Shown here: positions 34,307-47,000 of the stretch, piece by piece | Layout: each line of letters starts with the position of its first letter | Position numbering within the stretch: position 1 is the first letter of the stretch | Assembly (NCBI GenBank): GCA_963682175.1 | Contig: OY821772.1 | Span: 18,964,743 to 19,028,742 of the forward strand | Origin: Triglochin maritima | Lineage: Eukaryota; Streptophyta; Magnoliopsida; Alismatales; Juncaginaceae | Length of the DNA: 64,000 nucleotides | Reading direction: 5' to 3' | Translations under genes and position numbers: made by a program | The notes under the pieces: model-generated | Told to the model about the DNA's origin: nothing | Database searches by the model: none | Seen by the model: only the letters and a program-made list of their open reading frames with translations

Positions 34307-34539
34307 AGCTTTTCCTCTATCACTTGAGCCACAGTTTTGCCTCATTCTCCGGAGCCACGGTTTTCCATAATCACAACTCGCTCCGTAAAGCCACAACTGA
34401 TCGCTATCTGGCCGGTATGTCCATCTGTTGCCCTAAAAGGCTGGTGAACCCGTTGCCCTCAAGCCGATCAAAGCAAAACTCAAAACACCAAACTGAGCAA
34501 AAACGGTCAACCAAAATAGGCATATCGGTCGATCGGTTT
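34307..34539 (+). repeat. LTR fragment K, right part, with 26-bp array
   Basis: Continues the host sequence of E: 'ctctatcacttgagccacag' and 'ctcattctccggagccacgg' are further units of the 26-bp array. It ends at the start of J2 with GGTCGATCGG-type sites. Confidence 0.45.
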
Positions 34540-37500
34540 TGTAACGCCCCCGCTCTCGCGGGTACGCACATTGGGAAACGAACACAAGTGTCACGATCAT
34601 AGACTTCCGCGACGACCGAAGGAGTTACGAAAGAAAGACAATTCCGACTAACTTGACAATACATAACAGACATACATGGATGGACAATTAGGATATAAAA
34701 CTGAAACAATGATTATAAATGTACACATAAAAGATCCAGTAATAATACATCGAGTTTCAAGGAAATACAGTAACATAAGTGGAAACAAATGATAACTGAA
34801 GACTCTGGTTGATGTGTCCCTCGTGTACAGAATCTTCAACACTCGTCCAGTCTGCCCTGTGGAAACCTAAGTACCTGCAAGCACTGCATCAACATATGCG
34901 TGAGTTTTCTATAAAGAAAACCCAGTATGCCCAGTCCAAAGAGAGTTTTACGGAAGAATGCATGCAGTCTAACTAAGATGAAAGCATCAGCAACAGAACA
35001 GAAAATCATCAAATGCAACAGACAACAGAAGGCTACGACTCCATAAGTCGTGCCAGACGGGTAATACCCACAAAAATCCCTCTAAGGGAACCAGAATACC
35101 AGCCGTGCTAGTCAGAAACATAACAGAAAAGCATCTAATGCAACAGATGGCTACGACTCCATAAGCCGTGTCGGTCGGGCGCACCCAAACCCATTCCCCG
35201 AAAGGAACCAGAACACCATCCTCATTGGTCATAGGCGGTCACTCGACAATGACCCACAACTCGGCACAAAGCGGTGCGCCAGATAAGTGTCCCAGTTCGC
35301 GACAAGTGACCTACATGGTGCCATCGCGAACTTGGGAACACCTACCCTGAGAGAAAATCGCAGCACCCTGCCGAGGACTTATCTTACGCCTGGCCTCCCA
35401 ACGTGAAGGTCTTAAGCGAATGGCCTCTGGAGCTATAGGACCCACTCATGACCCGTCGGCCTAGAAAATAAAATGTGCCCAAAATTATTAATCAGATAAA
35501 ATGAAAATGCAAGCTACTAAAGCATCTAAAATCTAATGCAACTACAGTGTATGGAACGAGTTGAAGGAGGAGTATCCGGATACCCTCCTAACAGCCGCAA
35601 AAAATCAGAAATCAGACGTCTCAATCAGTAAAGAAACGAAGCTCGCAACAGCAACAACCATAATCAGATTGGAAAATCAACTCAACCACTAGTCAATGTC
35701 ATCTACAGGTCATGCATAAAGGTTATGGGAACCATTACCTAAGGGTCGAACTCAACATAAATTAACATAACAAATCAGTAATACATAGACATAAATAAGT
35801 ACAGAGCTGATGTGTTATCGAGCAAAAGAAATCGCATTCGAACCACACAATACTAGGAAATACACATCATTCATTTCAGAACATATACCCGCATGATCAA
35901 TAGTGATAATTGCACAAAATAACATGATATTCAGTAAGATAATAAGATGGATATGTGCATGACATCAACAGTCCAAAGATATATCTTCAACTAAACCTCG
36001 TGCATACGATCTAGTTAACACATAGCATTTAATGTGGGATTTCATGTTTAATTATACATATATATTTTTCGAATTTTCATGTATAATAAGGATCTATTAC
36101 AATTTTCTTCGATTTATTTATGCATGCATCGGTTTGTTTTAACAACTAGTTTCAAAAACTTATTGGAACAAACACAAGGGACTCCGAAATTCATACCTAG
36201 AAGTTCTCTAAAACTTCTTGAAGATTCGGAGACATTGGGGAAGATGATCGTCACTTCCCGTTGCGCCGGATGCCTCCGAGTGTTCACCGAAACCCTAAAC
36301 AAGGTTGGAGAGAAAGGAGCTAGCCAATCAATCTCCAAACAAGCTTAGAATCTAGCTACAAACCCCTTCCTTAGCCTCTGAGATTTCTCCTTCCAAAGAC
36401 TTAGAAAACTAAGAGAATTTTCGTGGGTTTTAGTAGTGAATTAGGAGAGAAAAATAATTTCTGAAATGTGTGTAACCCAATTAGGGAGAATAAGGACCTA
36501 TTTATAGGTTCCAATCTTACTCTTAATCATGGCTATTCTTAAGCCATGGTTTTATGACAATTTCTCTCACAAACTAATTCCATAATGCATTATATGCACC
36601 CACAAAACGTTTGACCAAATTTGGAGCTAATCCAACCATCGATCAAATTAATCTCTTAATAATCAAAGGCAGAAAATCGACCGCTGTTCGGTTTACCGAG
36701 TCCCAGTCGGTTAACCGAATTTGTCACGATCGTTTAACCGAGTACGTGACGGATGACCGAATCTTAAGGAGAAAAATTCTCCTTAACCGATCGGACCCAT
36801 TCACGTCTAAAACCGAGTGCTATTCGGTTAACCGAAAATATCGGAACTTGACATTGTTCGGTCGACCGTTTCTGGTTCGGTACACCGTACCAAAGCTCCA
36901 GACACTTTGGTCAAGTTCGGTCAATCAATTACGATTATCCGTTCCATGTTCGGTTGACCGATCCACAGATCCTTCGGTCGACCGAACCATAACGGATTAC
37001 CGAACTTCTACCCGATTTTGCCTATTTCAAATTTTGGATTTATTTCCAACAAAATTTGAACTTGAGGGGGTTTTAGCAAATTCACAACTTATGCAATGTA
37101 TTATCCTATGCAACAATAAATTATTGCACCCCATAATATATGCATCTCATATGAATTTATCATGATTCTAATTATGTTATATATAACATAATTGATTTTA
37201 CTTGTTCACCACATGTTTCATATTTTCTATGAGAAACCCGACACATCATATGAACCAAAAATCAAGCTTCTTGTTTCACGGTTTTTGCGGTGTGACCTAT
37301 GGGAGGATCTAAACTAAGTTGGCAGTGATATTAAGAGCTTAATATCACAAGCTATAAGCGGTATCTAGCTACACATTATAGCTCCCAATCAGTTAGATGT
37401 CTTAATTCCACTCGAACCAAAACCTGATCCATTTAGTGATGGAGTGCACCACTTGTGTCCGTCCCTTGCCTCATGATATCAAGAATACACACAAAGTAGT

Positions 37501-39622
37501 ATTGTGTCATCTTTGTATTAGTATTCATTTCTTGATCTCTTTAAGCTAGTTATAAATATGTGACTTAACTCAAATCACATTGTGCACATTATAACTTTGC
37601 TTTATCAAGGGGCCCACTAATATCATCACTCAATTAAGAGGGGCAATGATAATCTTTTGACTAACTATCTTCTCCAACGAAAGTTATACTTAACCAACCA
37701 ATGCCTTTACAATACACTGATCGATAGTTCGAGACACTGATCTAATTAAGTATTCCTTAAGTGATTAGATATAAGTCTCATATCAAAGAACCAAAGACAC
37801 AGTAAAATATTAATGACACAGAAACACATTTCTATAATATTTTACTTATTAGGTCTATTCAGTATACAAAAGTAATATTTTCCTCTTTTGCATACCCGTG
37901 TTGTCACTCACTTGTAGAGCTACAATGATCTATGACCAACACGACAATCTTAACTCGGTAATTAATGTTCCATGTTAATTACCATGATTGCGAATATCTT
38001 TTGTTTTATGTAAACCAATATCTTTTAGAGCTCTACGGTTAAGGACCAAGAGCCTCTTCCTTAACACTTCTAAAAGACGAATAACATAAACAAGGAACAA
38101 AATGATTTCTCATTCAATTCATAATAATTGACATTTTAAAAGTAAAACTTTTAGAACACATTCCCTTCATTTAAGTGTAGTATGATTAGTGCATGATATA
38201 ACAGAGCTAGATTATTTTCAATTATGCATGCATGTCTCCAACATCAGGAGTTACACCTACAATCTGGTCATATAGATGTAATATATCTGTACTCAAATCT
38301 AGCAACATATATGCTGAATTGCACCAATCAACACATAGAACTTAATTGTTTTCAATAACGAGCCAATCAAGCGACTCAACTCACAACCAGACATGCGAGC
38401 CTCAGGACCATCCACCCCAAGGACTTAGGGAAAAAATCTCAGGAAATCTGGAGTGGGACGAGGTCAGCAGGGGTCAGTCCAGGTTGCTCAGTCCATCCAC
38501 AGAGCCGGAAGATGTATGAGGTGCCCTAGCCGCATGACTAGTTAACTTCAACGCACCCAGCTCAGACCATGCAACCCCAACCCGTTCCCTCACTTCCCTA
38601 GCTTCCCTAGGATCTGTCCTCACCACCTTCTGATCCCATCCACCATCTAAGAAGGCTGCACCAGCCAGCCGACTCAAACAATGAGCCAAGAGGGTTGAGG
38701 ACAAACCCTAGCCAGATCTTGTGTGCGCCAGCCACACCCAACCAGATCCGTGTCCACCCCAAAACTCAGCCCAGAAGAAACCTCAAGACCCCTGGTCAGA
38801 TCTCACCTGAGCTCCGGTCCCCCTGGCTGCCCACAGCCAACCCCTCCTAGCTCATGCAACCAGCGCGCGCTAAAAGGAAATCGGTTGGTGGTGCAACCGT
38901 TGCACCAGCCTCCACCTGATGTTGGTTGGCCCCTCCAAACAACATCCCCTCCCACAAAACTCTTCAAGGGATAGGAGCATACCTGATTTTCCGGAATAGG
39001 ATCTGAGCTTGCCGGAAAACAGCCACCAAAAACCTCCTCCAAGACGCACACAAGGATGCCCACTAGTTGCTTCTTCAAAGTCTGCCAGAGATCAGCCAAT
39101 AGCTCGCCGGAGATGGAGGTGGTGGTGGCCTGAGGTGGTGGCGTGGAGAAGGGGAAGGGAAAGGAGATGGAGGATGGCTAGGATTAGGGTTGTCCTTTTG
39201 TTTCTAGGAAACTAACACAAAAGGAATATGGTGATTGCTAAATAATTCTCCATCATGACTTGCCTAAAAGTGCATATTTCAAATTTGTTTGCAATCAATA
39301 CAGATCTCCTTGCTGACATGGAAGCCATGTCATCCCACCTACACACCTTAGCCCTACACGCCTAATCCAAATCCAAGCCAACTCCTACACTCGATTTGCA
39401 CCCAATCTACCCGATTAAGTCAACCGATTACAAAACCGCCCGACGGGTCACACCCGCCTACGAGTCAATTAAACTCACCCAAAAAGGAAACTTTTCCCCG
39501 GAAGGAAACTTTCCCAAAACACAACCAAAGTCACACGAATCATAAAACAACATAAAGATGATCCATAATCAAGCATAAGGATAAATAAGACATAATAGTG
39601 TCGCAAGCGAGCGGGTCTTACA
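34540..39622. repeat. LTR-like repeat J, copy 2, split by solo LTR D
   Basis: Starts TGTAACGCCCCCGCTC and ends GGTCTTACA, with TGTAA/TTACA terminal inversion. Without D and its duplication it is about 2.94 kb. It matches J1 (1-2983) through both halves. Flanks GGTTT and TGTTC are not a good target duplication. No coding region is seen. Likely a solo LTR of a large Ty3/gypsy family, but the family cannot be named from the window. Confidence 0.6.
36033..38169 (-). mobile_element. Solo LTR D of the element A/C family
   Basis: A single 2137-bp LTR, minus orientation, bounded by TGTGGGATTTCATG and ACATTCCCTTCA and flanked by perfect 5-bp duplications TTTAA (36028-36032 and 38170-38174). No internal region is present, so the element was reduced by LTR-LTR recombination. 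It looks closer to the LTRs of C than to those of A. TATA box at 36499-36506 (minus); palindrome cluster at about 36695-37005. Confidence 0.96.
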
Positions 39623-40645
39623 TGTTCCCTCCAGGAACACACAAAAGTTAGACCGTCTCCACGACCGGTCGAACCATAAAACAAACAAAATGACCAAACA
39701 GTCGAATAAGGGTCTCGGGCGGTCGACCGTTTGGATGGTCTACGTCCCAATAACTAATAATAATAAACTTCCAGACGGTCGATCGGCAAAGGGGACCCAG
39801 TCGACTGAAAACATCTGGGACTTCACGCTTCCTCACATTTTCACAACCGGTCGAACAAGACATTCGCCGGTACACCAAACTTTAAGTTGACTTAAGCTAT
39901 CAGTCAAACAAAATCGCAGGGAGGTCGACCGTTTTGAAGTCTACACCCCAACCGACTCAGCTACAGGTACAATCGATCAGACAAATTAAAAGGATGGTTG
40001 ACCATTTTGATGGTCTTCATCCCCAACCGACTTACCACAGTGCATTCGATCGAATAGCAAAGGGGTCCCGATCAACCAAATCCAACAGAGCTTGCCCAAA
40101 TCACATAACTAGTCGACCGCCAAGGCATTGTTCGACCGGTGGAGGGCAGAACTCCAACTAGCACCGGTCGACCGAAACACACACCGGTCGACCGTTAAGC
40201 AGCAGAACTCTGCTAAACAGAAAACATCCAACAAGCCTTTTCGCCTACCGTCGACCACTCAAACACTCACATTATCTAAGGTGAGCATACAAGCAAATCT
40301 TGAAGAAGCCTTCGAAGAACAACAACGATCGCCTCCTCATTTCCTCTCAAATCTGGTGAACTCGACTTGCCAGAGCACAATCCTTCTCCACTGACCTTTA
40401 TTTCTTCTTTCCTTCTTCCTCAGCAAAACTCCTCAAATCTTACCCAACCCTTACTCTTTCTCTCAATCACTTTCTTCTCTTTTACAAACAAAATCTAACC
40501 AACCACATTCTTCTCCTCAACTCACCTATTTATAACCTCAACTCCCTCTCTCACCACCATACACGTTGAAGAAGGCAAAGGGAAATTGCCTTCTTCCAAC
40601 CTTCTCACCCTCCCACTCATAGAAGGGAAGAAAGAATTTCTTTAC
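39623..40645 (-). repeat. LTR-like fragment H, reverse copy
   Basis: About 39655-40260 is a cluster of GGTCGACCG-type sites. 40260-40645 resembles 30464-30840 in reverse complement. TATAAATA on the minus strand at 40527-40534 lies upstream of the cluster in that sense, unlike the other families. No gene is supported; TC-rich tracts dominate 40380-40560. Confidence 0.45.
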
Positions 40646-41811
40646 TGATTGAATCAGTTTAATAACCGCAAGTGCACAACCACGTTGAAGCGGTTGAAAT
40701 ATGGGTCGATCCAAAAGGAGGGCGCGTGAATCAGATTTACGATACTCGAGTGGGGAGAAGAAAGAGAGATGTGATCGAAACTACACTACAATGCAAAACA
40801 AATCGGAAATAAGCAATAAAACTAAACCCCTCGGTGGGTAGAGAAAGAATACGAATATGAAAAAATGTGTGTTGTGTACGTGTGTTCAAATGTGCTCATC
40901 AAAACATGTCATACATGAAATCCATAAAACTCAATTCCAACTTTGCCTCCACATGAAATAAGATAAGACATTATCATTAAAACATACAAGACAATAATTG
41001 AAATGAAGCTAATATGTTCACTTGCATCATGACTCAAATCCAACTATGTCTCCACATGAAATAAGATTTATCACAATCATTAAAACATACAAGACATTAA
41101 TTTGGATAAAGCCAACATGAACACATGCATGCACATGCCTTGTTTCTGTCTTCCACTCCATCATTATCCTAACCTCATCATTCCCCATAGAATAGTCCCA
41201 CTAATCTAAGCATGTGCTAAGCTTTATTCAAGAGTATTAGCAAATCAAAGATAAGAGTGAAATCTCATTAGATGGTTATGGAAATCATGTAACGCTCAAA
41301 GGATTAAGACTAACACACACACACACACACTAATACATCACATGATCAAATCACCTTCTTCTCCACCCCCCATGGGGATGAACTACTCTCTACTCATCTC
41401 TACACTAAAGAAAGCATGAAAAGAACATAAACCCATGAAAGAAATGTAGAAGACTAGATTAAACAAAAAACATAAAACAAATTGCATCAAAGTAAAGACA
41501 CTAAAGTAAAGAACAAGAACAAAACTAGATTAAGAAACAAAAATACAAAGTTTTCTCCTCTCCAACGCCCTTATTACACTACTAAAACAGGAAACTACCT
41601 CATCAGGTCCCTCCGGGTTTGCACTTGGGTCCTTCCTGATTTGCGATTCAGTCCTTGTGCATTACAAATAGGTCTAGAACGTTCCAAATCGGTCCATACT
41701 TTTTACATTTAGGTCTTTTTTGCTCCCTTCCTCTTCTTTATTACCTAATTCCTGAAACACTACCAACAACAACTCGAGTAGCACAATATTGGGGTAAAAT
41801 AAAGGATATAT

Positions 41812-43943
41812 TATAGGATTTCATGTTTAATTATACATATATATTTTTCGAATTTTCATGTATAATAAGGATCTATTACAATTTTCTTCGATTTATTTAT
41901 GCATGCATCGGTTTGTCTTAACAACTAGTTTCAAAAACTTATTAAAACAAACACAAGGGACTCCGAAATTCATACCTAGAAGTCCTCTAAAACTTCTTGA
42001 AGATTCGGAGACGTTGGGAAGATGATCGTCGCTTCCCGTTGCGCCGGATGCCTCCGAGTGTTCACCGAAACCCTAAACAAGGTTGGAGAGAAATGAGCTA
42101 GCCAATCAATCTCCAAACAAGCTTAGAATCTAGCTACAAACCCCTTCCTTAGCCTCTGAGATTTCTCCTTCCAAAGACTTAGAAAACTAAGAGAATTTTC
42201 GTGGGTTTTAGTAGTGAATTAGGAGAGAAAATAATTTCTGAATTGTGTAACTCAATTAGGGAGAATAAGGACCTATTTATAGGTTCCAATCTTACTCTTA
42301 ATCATGGCTATTCTTAAGCCACGGTTTTATGACAATTTCTCTCACAAACTAATTCCATAATGCATTATATGCACCCACAAAACGTTTGACCAAATTTGGA
42401 GCTAATCCAACCATCGATCAAATTAATCTCTTAATAATCAAAGGCAGAAAATCGACCGCTGTTCGGTTTACCGAGTTCCAGTCGGTTAACCGAATTTGTC
42501 ACGATCGTTTAACCGAGTACGTGACGGATGACCGAATCTTAAGGAGAAAAATTCTCCTTAACCGATCGGACCCATTCACGTCTAAAACCGAGTGCTATTC
42601 GGTTAACCGAAAATATCGGAACTTGACATTGTTCGGTCGACCGTTTCTGGTTCGGTACACCGTACCAAAGCTCCAGGCACTTTGGTCAAGTTCGGTCAAT
42701 CAATTACGATTATCCGTTCCACGTTCGGTTGACCGACCCATAGATCCTTCGGTCGACCGAACCATAACGGATTACCGAACTTCTACCCGATTTTGCCTAT
42801 TTCAAATTTTGGATTTATTTCCAACAAAATTTGAACTTGAGGGGGTTTTAGCAAATGCACAACTTATGCAATGTAATATCCTATGCAACAATAAATTATT
42901 TCACCCCATAATATATGCATCTCATATGAATTTATCATGATTCTAATTATGTTATATATAACATAATTGATTTTACTTGTTCACCACATGTGTCATAGTT
43001 TCTATGAGAAACCCGACACATCATATGAACCAAAAATCAAGCTTCTTGTTTCACGGTTTTTGCGGTGTGACCTATGGGAGGATCTAAACTAAGTTGGCAG
43101 TGATATTAAGAGCTTAATATCACAAGCTATAAGCGGTATCTAGCTACACATTATAGCTCCCAATCAGTTAGATGTCTTAATTCCACTCGAACCAAAACCC
43201 GATCCATTTAGTGATGGAGTGCACCACTTGTGTCCGTCCCTTGCCTCATGATATTAAGAATACACACAAAGTAGTATTGTGTCATCTTTGTATTAGTATT
43301 CATTTCTTGATCTCTTTAAGCTAGTTATAAATATGTGACTTAACTCAAATCACATTGTGCACATTATAACTTTGCTTTATCAAGGGGCCCACTAATATCA
43401 TCACTCAATTAAGAGGGGCAACGATAATCTTTTGACTAACTATATTCTCCAACGAAAGTTATACTTAACCAACCAATGCCTTTACACTACATTGATCGAT
43501 AGTTCAAGACACTGATCTAATTAAGTATTCCTTAAGTGATCAGATATAAGTCTCATATCAAAGGACCAAAGACACAGTAAAATATTAATGACACAGAAAC
43601 ACATTTCTATAATATTTTACTTATTAGGTCTATTCAGTATACAAAAGTAATATTTTCCTCTTTTGCATACCCGTGTTGTCACTCACTTGTAGAGCTACAA
43701 TGATCTATGACCAACACGACAATCTTAACTCGGTAATTAATGTTCCATGTTAATTACCATGATTGCGAATATATTTTGTTTTATGCAAACCAATAACTTT
43801 TAGAGCTCTACGGTTAAGGACCAAGAGCCTCTTCCTTAACACTTCTAAAAGACGAATAACATAAACAAGGAACAAAATGATTTCTCATTCAATTCATAAT
43901 AATTGACATTTAAAAGTAAAACTTTTAGAACACATTCCCTTCA
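41812..43943 (-). repeat. 3' LTR of element C
   Basis: Matches 49647-51776 almost base for base. Seen differences include 'caattttcttcg' against 'caatgttcttcg' and a 4-base absence near 49757 in the other copy. TATA box at 42274-42281 (minus); palindrome cluster at about 42460-42780. Confidence 0.95.
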
Positions 43944-43958
43944 ATCTCCCACTTGTTA
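43944..43958 (-). other. Polypurine tract of element C
   Basis: On the minus strand 'aacaagtgggagat' lies directly before the 3' LTR, as in A. Confidence 0.8.
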
Positions 43959-44027
43959 TTAAAGTTTTCTTTCTCATACATACTCAATGCATAAAACAAT
44001 AATAACTAGGGTAAACCCCATTACTTA

Positions 44028-47000
44028 TCAATCATCAAGCCAATCTACATGGTTCCTCAATCCCATGGACTCGAAATGCATTTCGCCCTTGGCTTGGGAT
44101 AAGGGTTTTGTGAATGGATCAGCTGTGTTGCTGTTGATGTCTACCCATAACAGATTTATTTTGCCTTCGTCGATGAGGTCACGCGTCACGAAGTACTTAC
44201 GATCCATGTACTTCACTTTGTGGTGTGATTTGGGATCCTTGATTTGCGAGATAGATGCACTATTGTCGCAAAATAGCTCTATTGGTCCCTCGCTCGAGGG
44301 AACTACTCCAAGCTCTTCAAGGAACTTCTTAATCCACACTCCTTCCTTGCTCGCTTAAGCAACAGCCATCACTTCGGAAGCAGTGGTTGAGTCGGCAGTA
44401 GTGCTTTGCTTCCAACTACGCCAACTCACAGCTCCACCATTCAGAAGGAAGACGTATCCTGATTGCGACCTTCTATCGTCTGGATCACTCATGAAACTCG
44501 CATCCGAGTAACCTTCAGCTATCAATTCCCTTTGTCCTCCATAAACAAGAATCTTATCCTTAGTCCGGTTAAGGTACTTCAGGATATTCTTGACCGCAGT
44601 CCAATGCTCAGGACCTGCGTTGGATTGGTGACGACTTGTCACACTTAGAGCATACGAGACATCGGGTCTTGTGCAAGTCATCGCGTACATGATCGACCCA
44701 ATTGCCGAAGCATAAGGGACATCTTTCATGTACTCTAAGTCCTTACGTGATTGCGCACGTTGAGACTTCTTGAGTTGCACACCCATACTCATTGGCACAC
44801 TGCCCTTTTTGGAGTTGTTCATCTTGAACCTTTCCAAGACCTTGTCAATGTATGCACGTTGACTGAGGCCAATGAGTCTGCGAGATCTATCTCGATATAT
44901 ATCTTGATTCCCAAGATGTATTGAGCCTCACCCATGTCTTTCATCGAAAATGCAGATTTCAATGAACTTCTCGTTTGCTCAAGCAAAGGAATATGATTGC
45001 CCATAAGCAATATGTCATCGACATATAGTATTAGGAATACTACATGGCTCCCACTAACCTTCTTGTATACACAACGTTCTTCCTTACTTTGAATGAAGTG
45101 AGGCTTTTTCACTTCCTCGTCAAAGCGTTTGTTCCAACTCCTTGATGCTTGCTTCAATCCATAAATGGATCTTTGAAGCTTGCATACCTTCTCGCTATTC
45201 TTTGGATCTTCAAAACCTTGAGGTTGTACCATGTACACATCCTCCTCCAAGTTCCCATTCAGGAACGCCGTTTTGACATCCATTTGCCATATTTCATAAT
45301 CGTGAAATGCGGCAATAGCGAGCATGATCCGAATAGACTTGAACATGGCAACCGGTGAAAAAGTTTCATCATAGTCAATTCCTTGAACTTGAGTGAAACC
45401 CTTCGCTACAAGCCTCGCTTTGTAGGTTGTCAAGTTCCCATCCATGTCCATCTTCCTCTTAAAAACCCATTTATTATGAATGGCCTTTTTCCCTTGAGGA
45501 AGGTCAACCAAGTCCCATACATGATTATCATACATGGATTCTATTTCGGATTCCATGGCCTTAAGCCATAGTTTGGAGTCTTCCCTTTCCATTGCCTCTT
45601 GGAAGGTTAAGGGATCATTGGTATCTAGTACCATGATTTCATGAAGTCCCAGATACAAATCGGGCTTCTTCCTTTCCCTTGTTGACCTTCTAAGTTCTCT
45701 TGGTTCTTCTCGTGTCTCTCGAACTTCTTCCACAATTTCTTGAGGAGTGGGTTCACATTCAACTCTTGAACGTACACTTGGTGGGGATGATTGAGATTCT
45801 CTCACAATTTCTTGTGATGGTCTCTCGCTCCCACTCCCACTAACCAAAGGAATCTCGGTTGGGCCTTCATGATCTTGAATGTCATCATTCATTTCATGAT
45901 CTTGTAGAGTATCTTGAGTTTCCTCAAGCACAACCCTACTCCCACTACTTTTTACTCTTTCTAGAAATTCCTTTTCCAGAAATGTGGCATTCCTCTCTAC
46001 AATCACTCGATTGGAGGTGATATGCCAAAAGTAGTATCCTCTTGTCTCACGAGGATAACCAATAAAGAAGCACTTATCCGCTTTTGGTTGAAGTTTGGTC
46101 GACATCAATCTCTTGACGTAAGCCTCACAACCCCAAATCTTGAGAAAACTGAGCTTAGGTGTTTTACCACTCCATAGCTCATAAGGAGTTTTCTCCACGG
46201 ATTTGGATGGAACATTATTAAGTGTGTAAGCCGCAGTTTGTATTGCATAACTCCAAAAGTAAAGAGGTAATTCCGCATGACTCATCATTGACCGAACCAT
46301 ATCGAGCAATGTCCTATTCCTCCTTTCGGATACCCCATTCCACTGAGGTGTACCGGGAGGGGTGAGTTGAGGTACAATACCAAACTCCTTTAGGTATGAG
46401 TCAAATTCGGCACTTAAGTACTCACCTCCACGATCCGTTCGTAGAGACTTGATTTTCTTGTCGAGTTGGTTCTCTACTTCATTCTTGAATTCTTTGAACT
46501 TGTCAAAAGATTCACTTTTGTTTCTCATTAGATAAACATAGCCATAACGACTATAATCATCCGTGAACGTAATGAAGTACCTGAAACCATCTCGTGCACT
46601 AGTACTCATTGGACCACATACATCGGAATGTATCAAATCCAACAAGCCACTCGCCCTTGGGCCTTTCTTCTTGAAAGGCTTTTTGGTCATTTTTCCCATT
46701 AGACATGGTTGGCACGTCTCCAATGATTTAAAATCAAGTAGACCGAGAAGGTTAGCTTCTTACAATTTCTTGATGCGCTTTTCATTTATATGACCAAGAC
46801 AATAGTGCCACAAGAGAGTATCATTCTCGTGAGTGGTCTTAAGTCTTTTGTTATTGATATTAAAGATTTGTTTATTATCCAATTCAAGCAAATAGCGACC
46901 ATTCCTTATGAACGCATTTGCATAGAACACACCATTCTTCGATATAGACAAACAAGAATTTGAAATATTTATATTAAAATTATCCATATCCAGACATGAT

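Noticed and set aside
36611..37165. 184-codon frame repeated at 42386-42940 and 50218-50742 as a possible gene family
   Set aside because: All three lie at the same place in LTRs of the A/C/D family and run antisense to U3 through the palindrome cluster; no domain is recognisable, and their repetition is explained by LTR homology.
41312..41331. (AC)n microsatellite
   Set aside because: Short ordinary simple repeat with no further structure; noted only in passing.
44463..46793. Plus-strand frames across element C and minus-strand frames across element A
   Set aside because: They are antisense shadows of the gag-pol coding strand and repeat at matching places in both copies.
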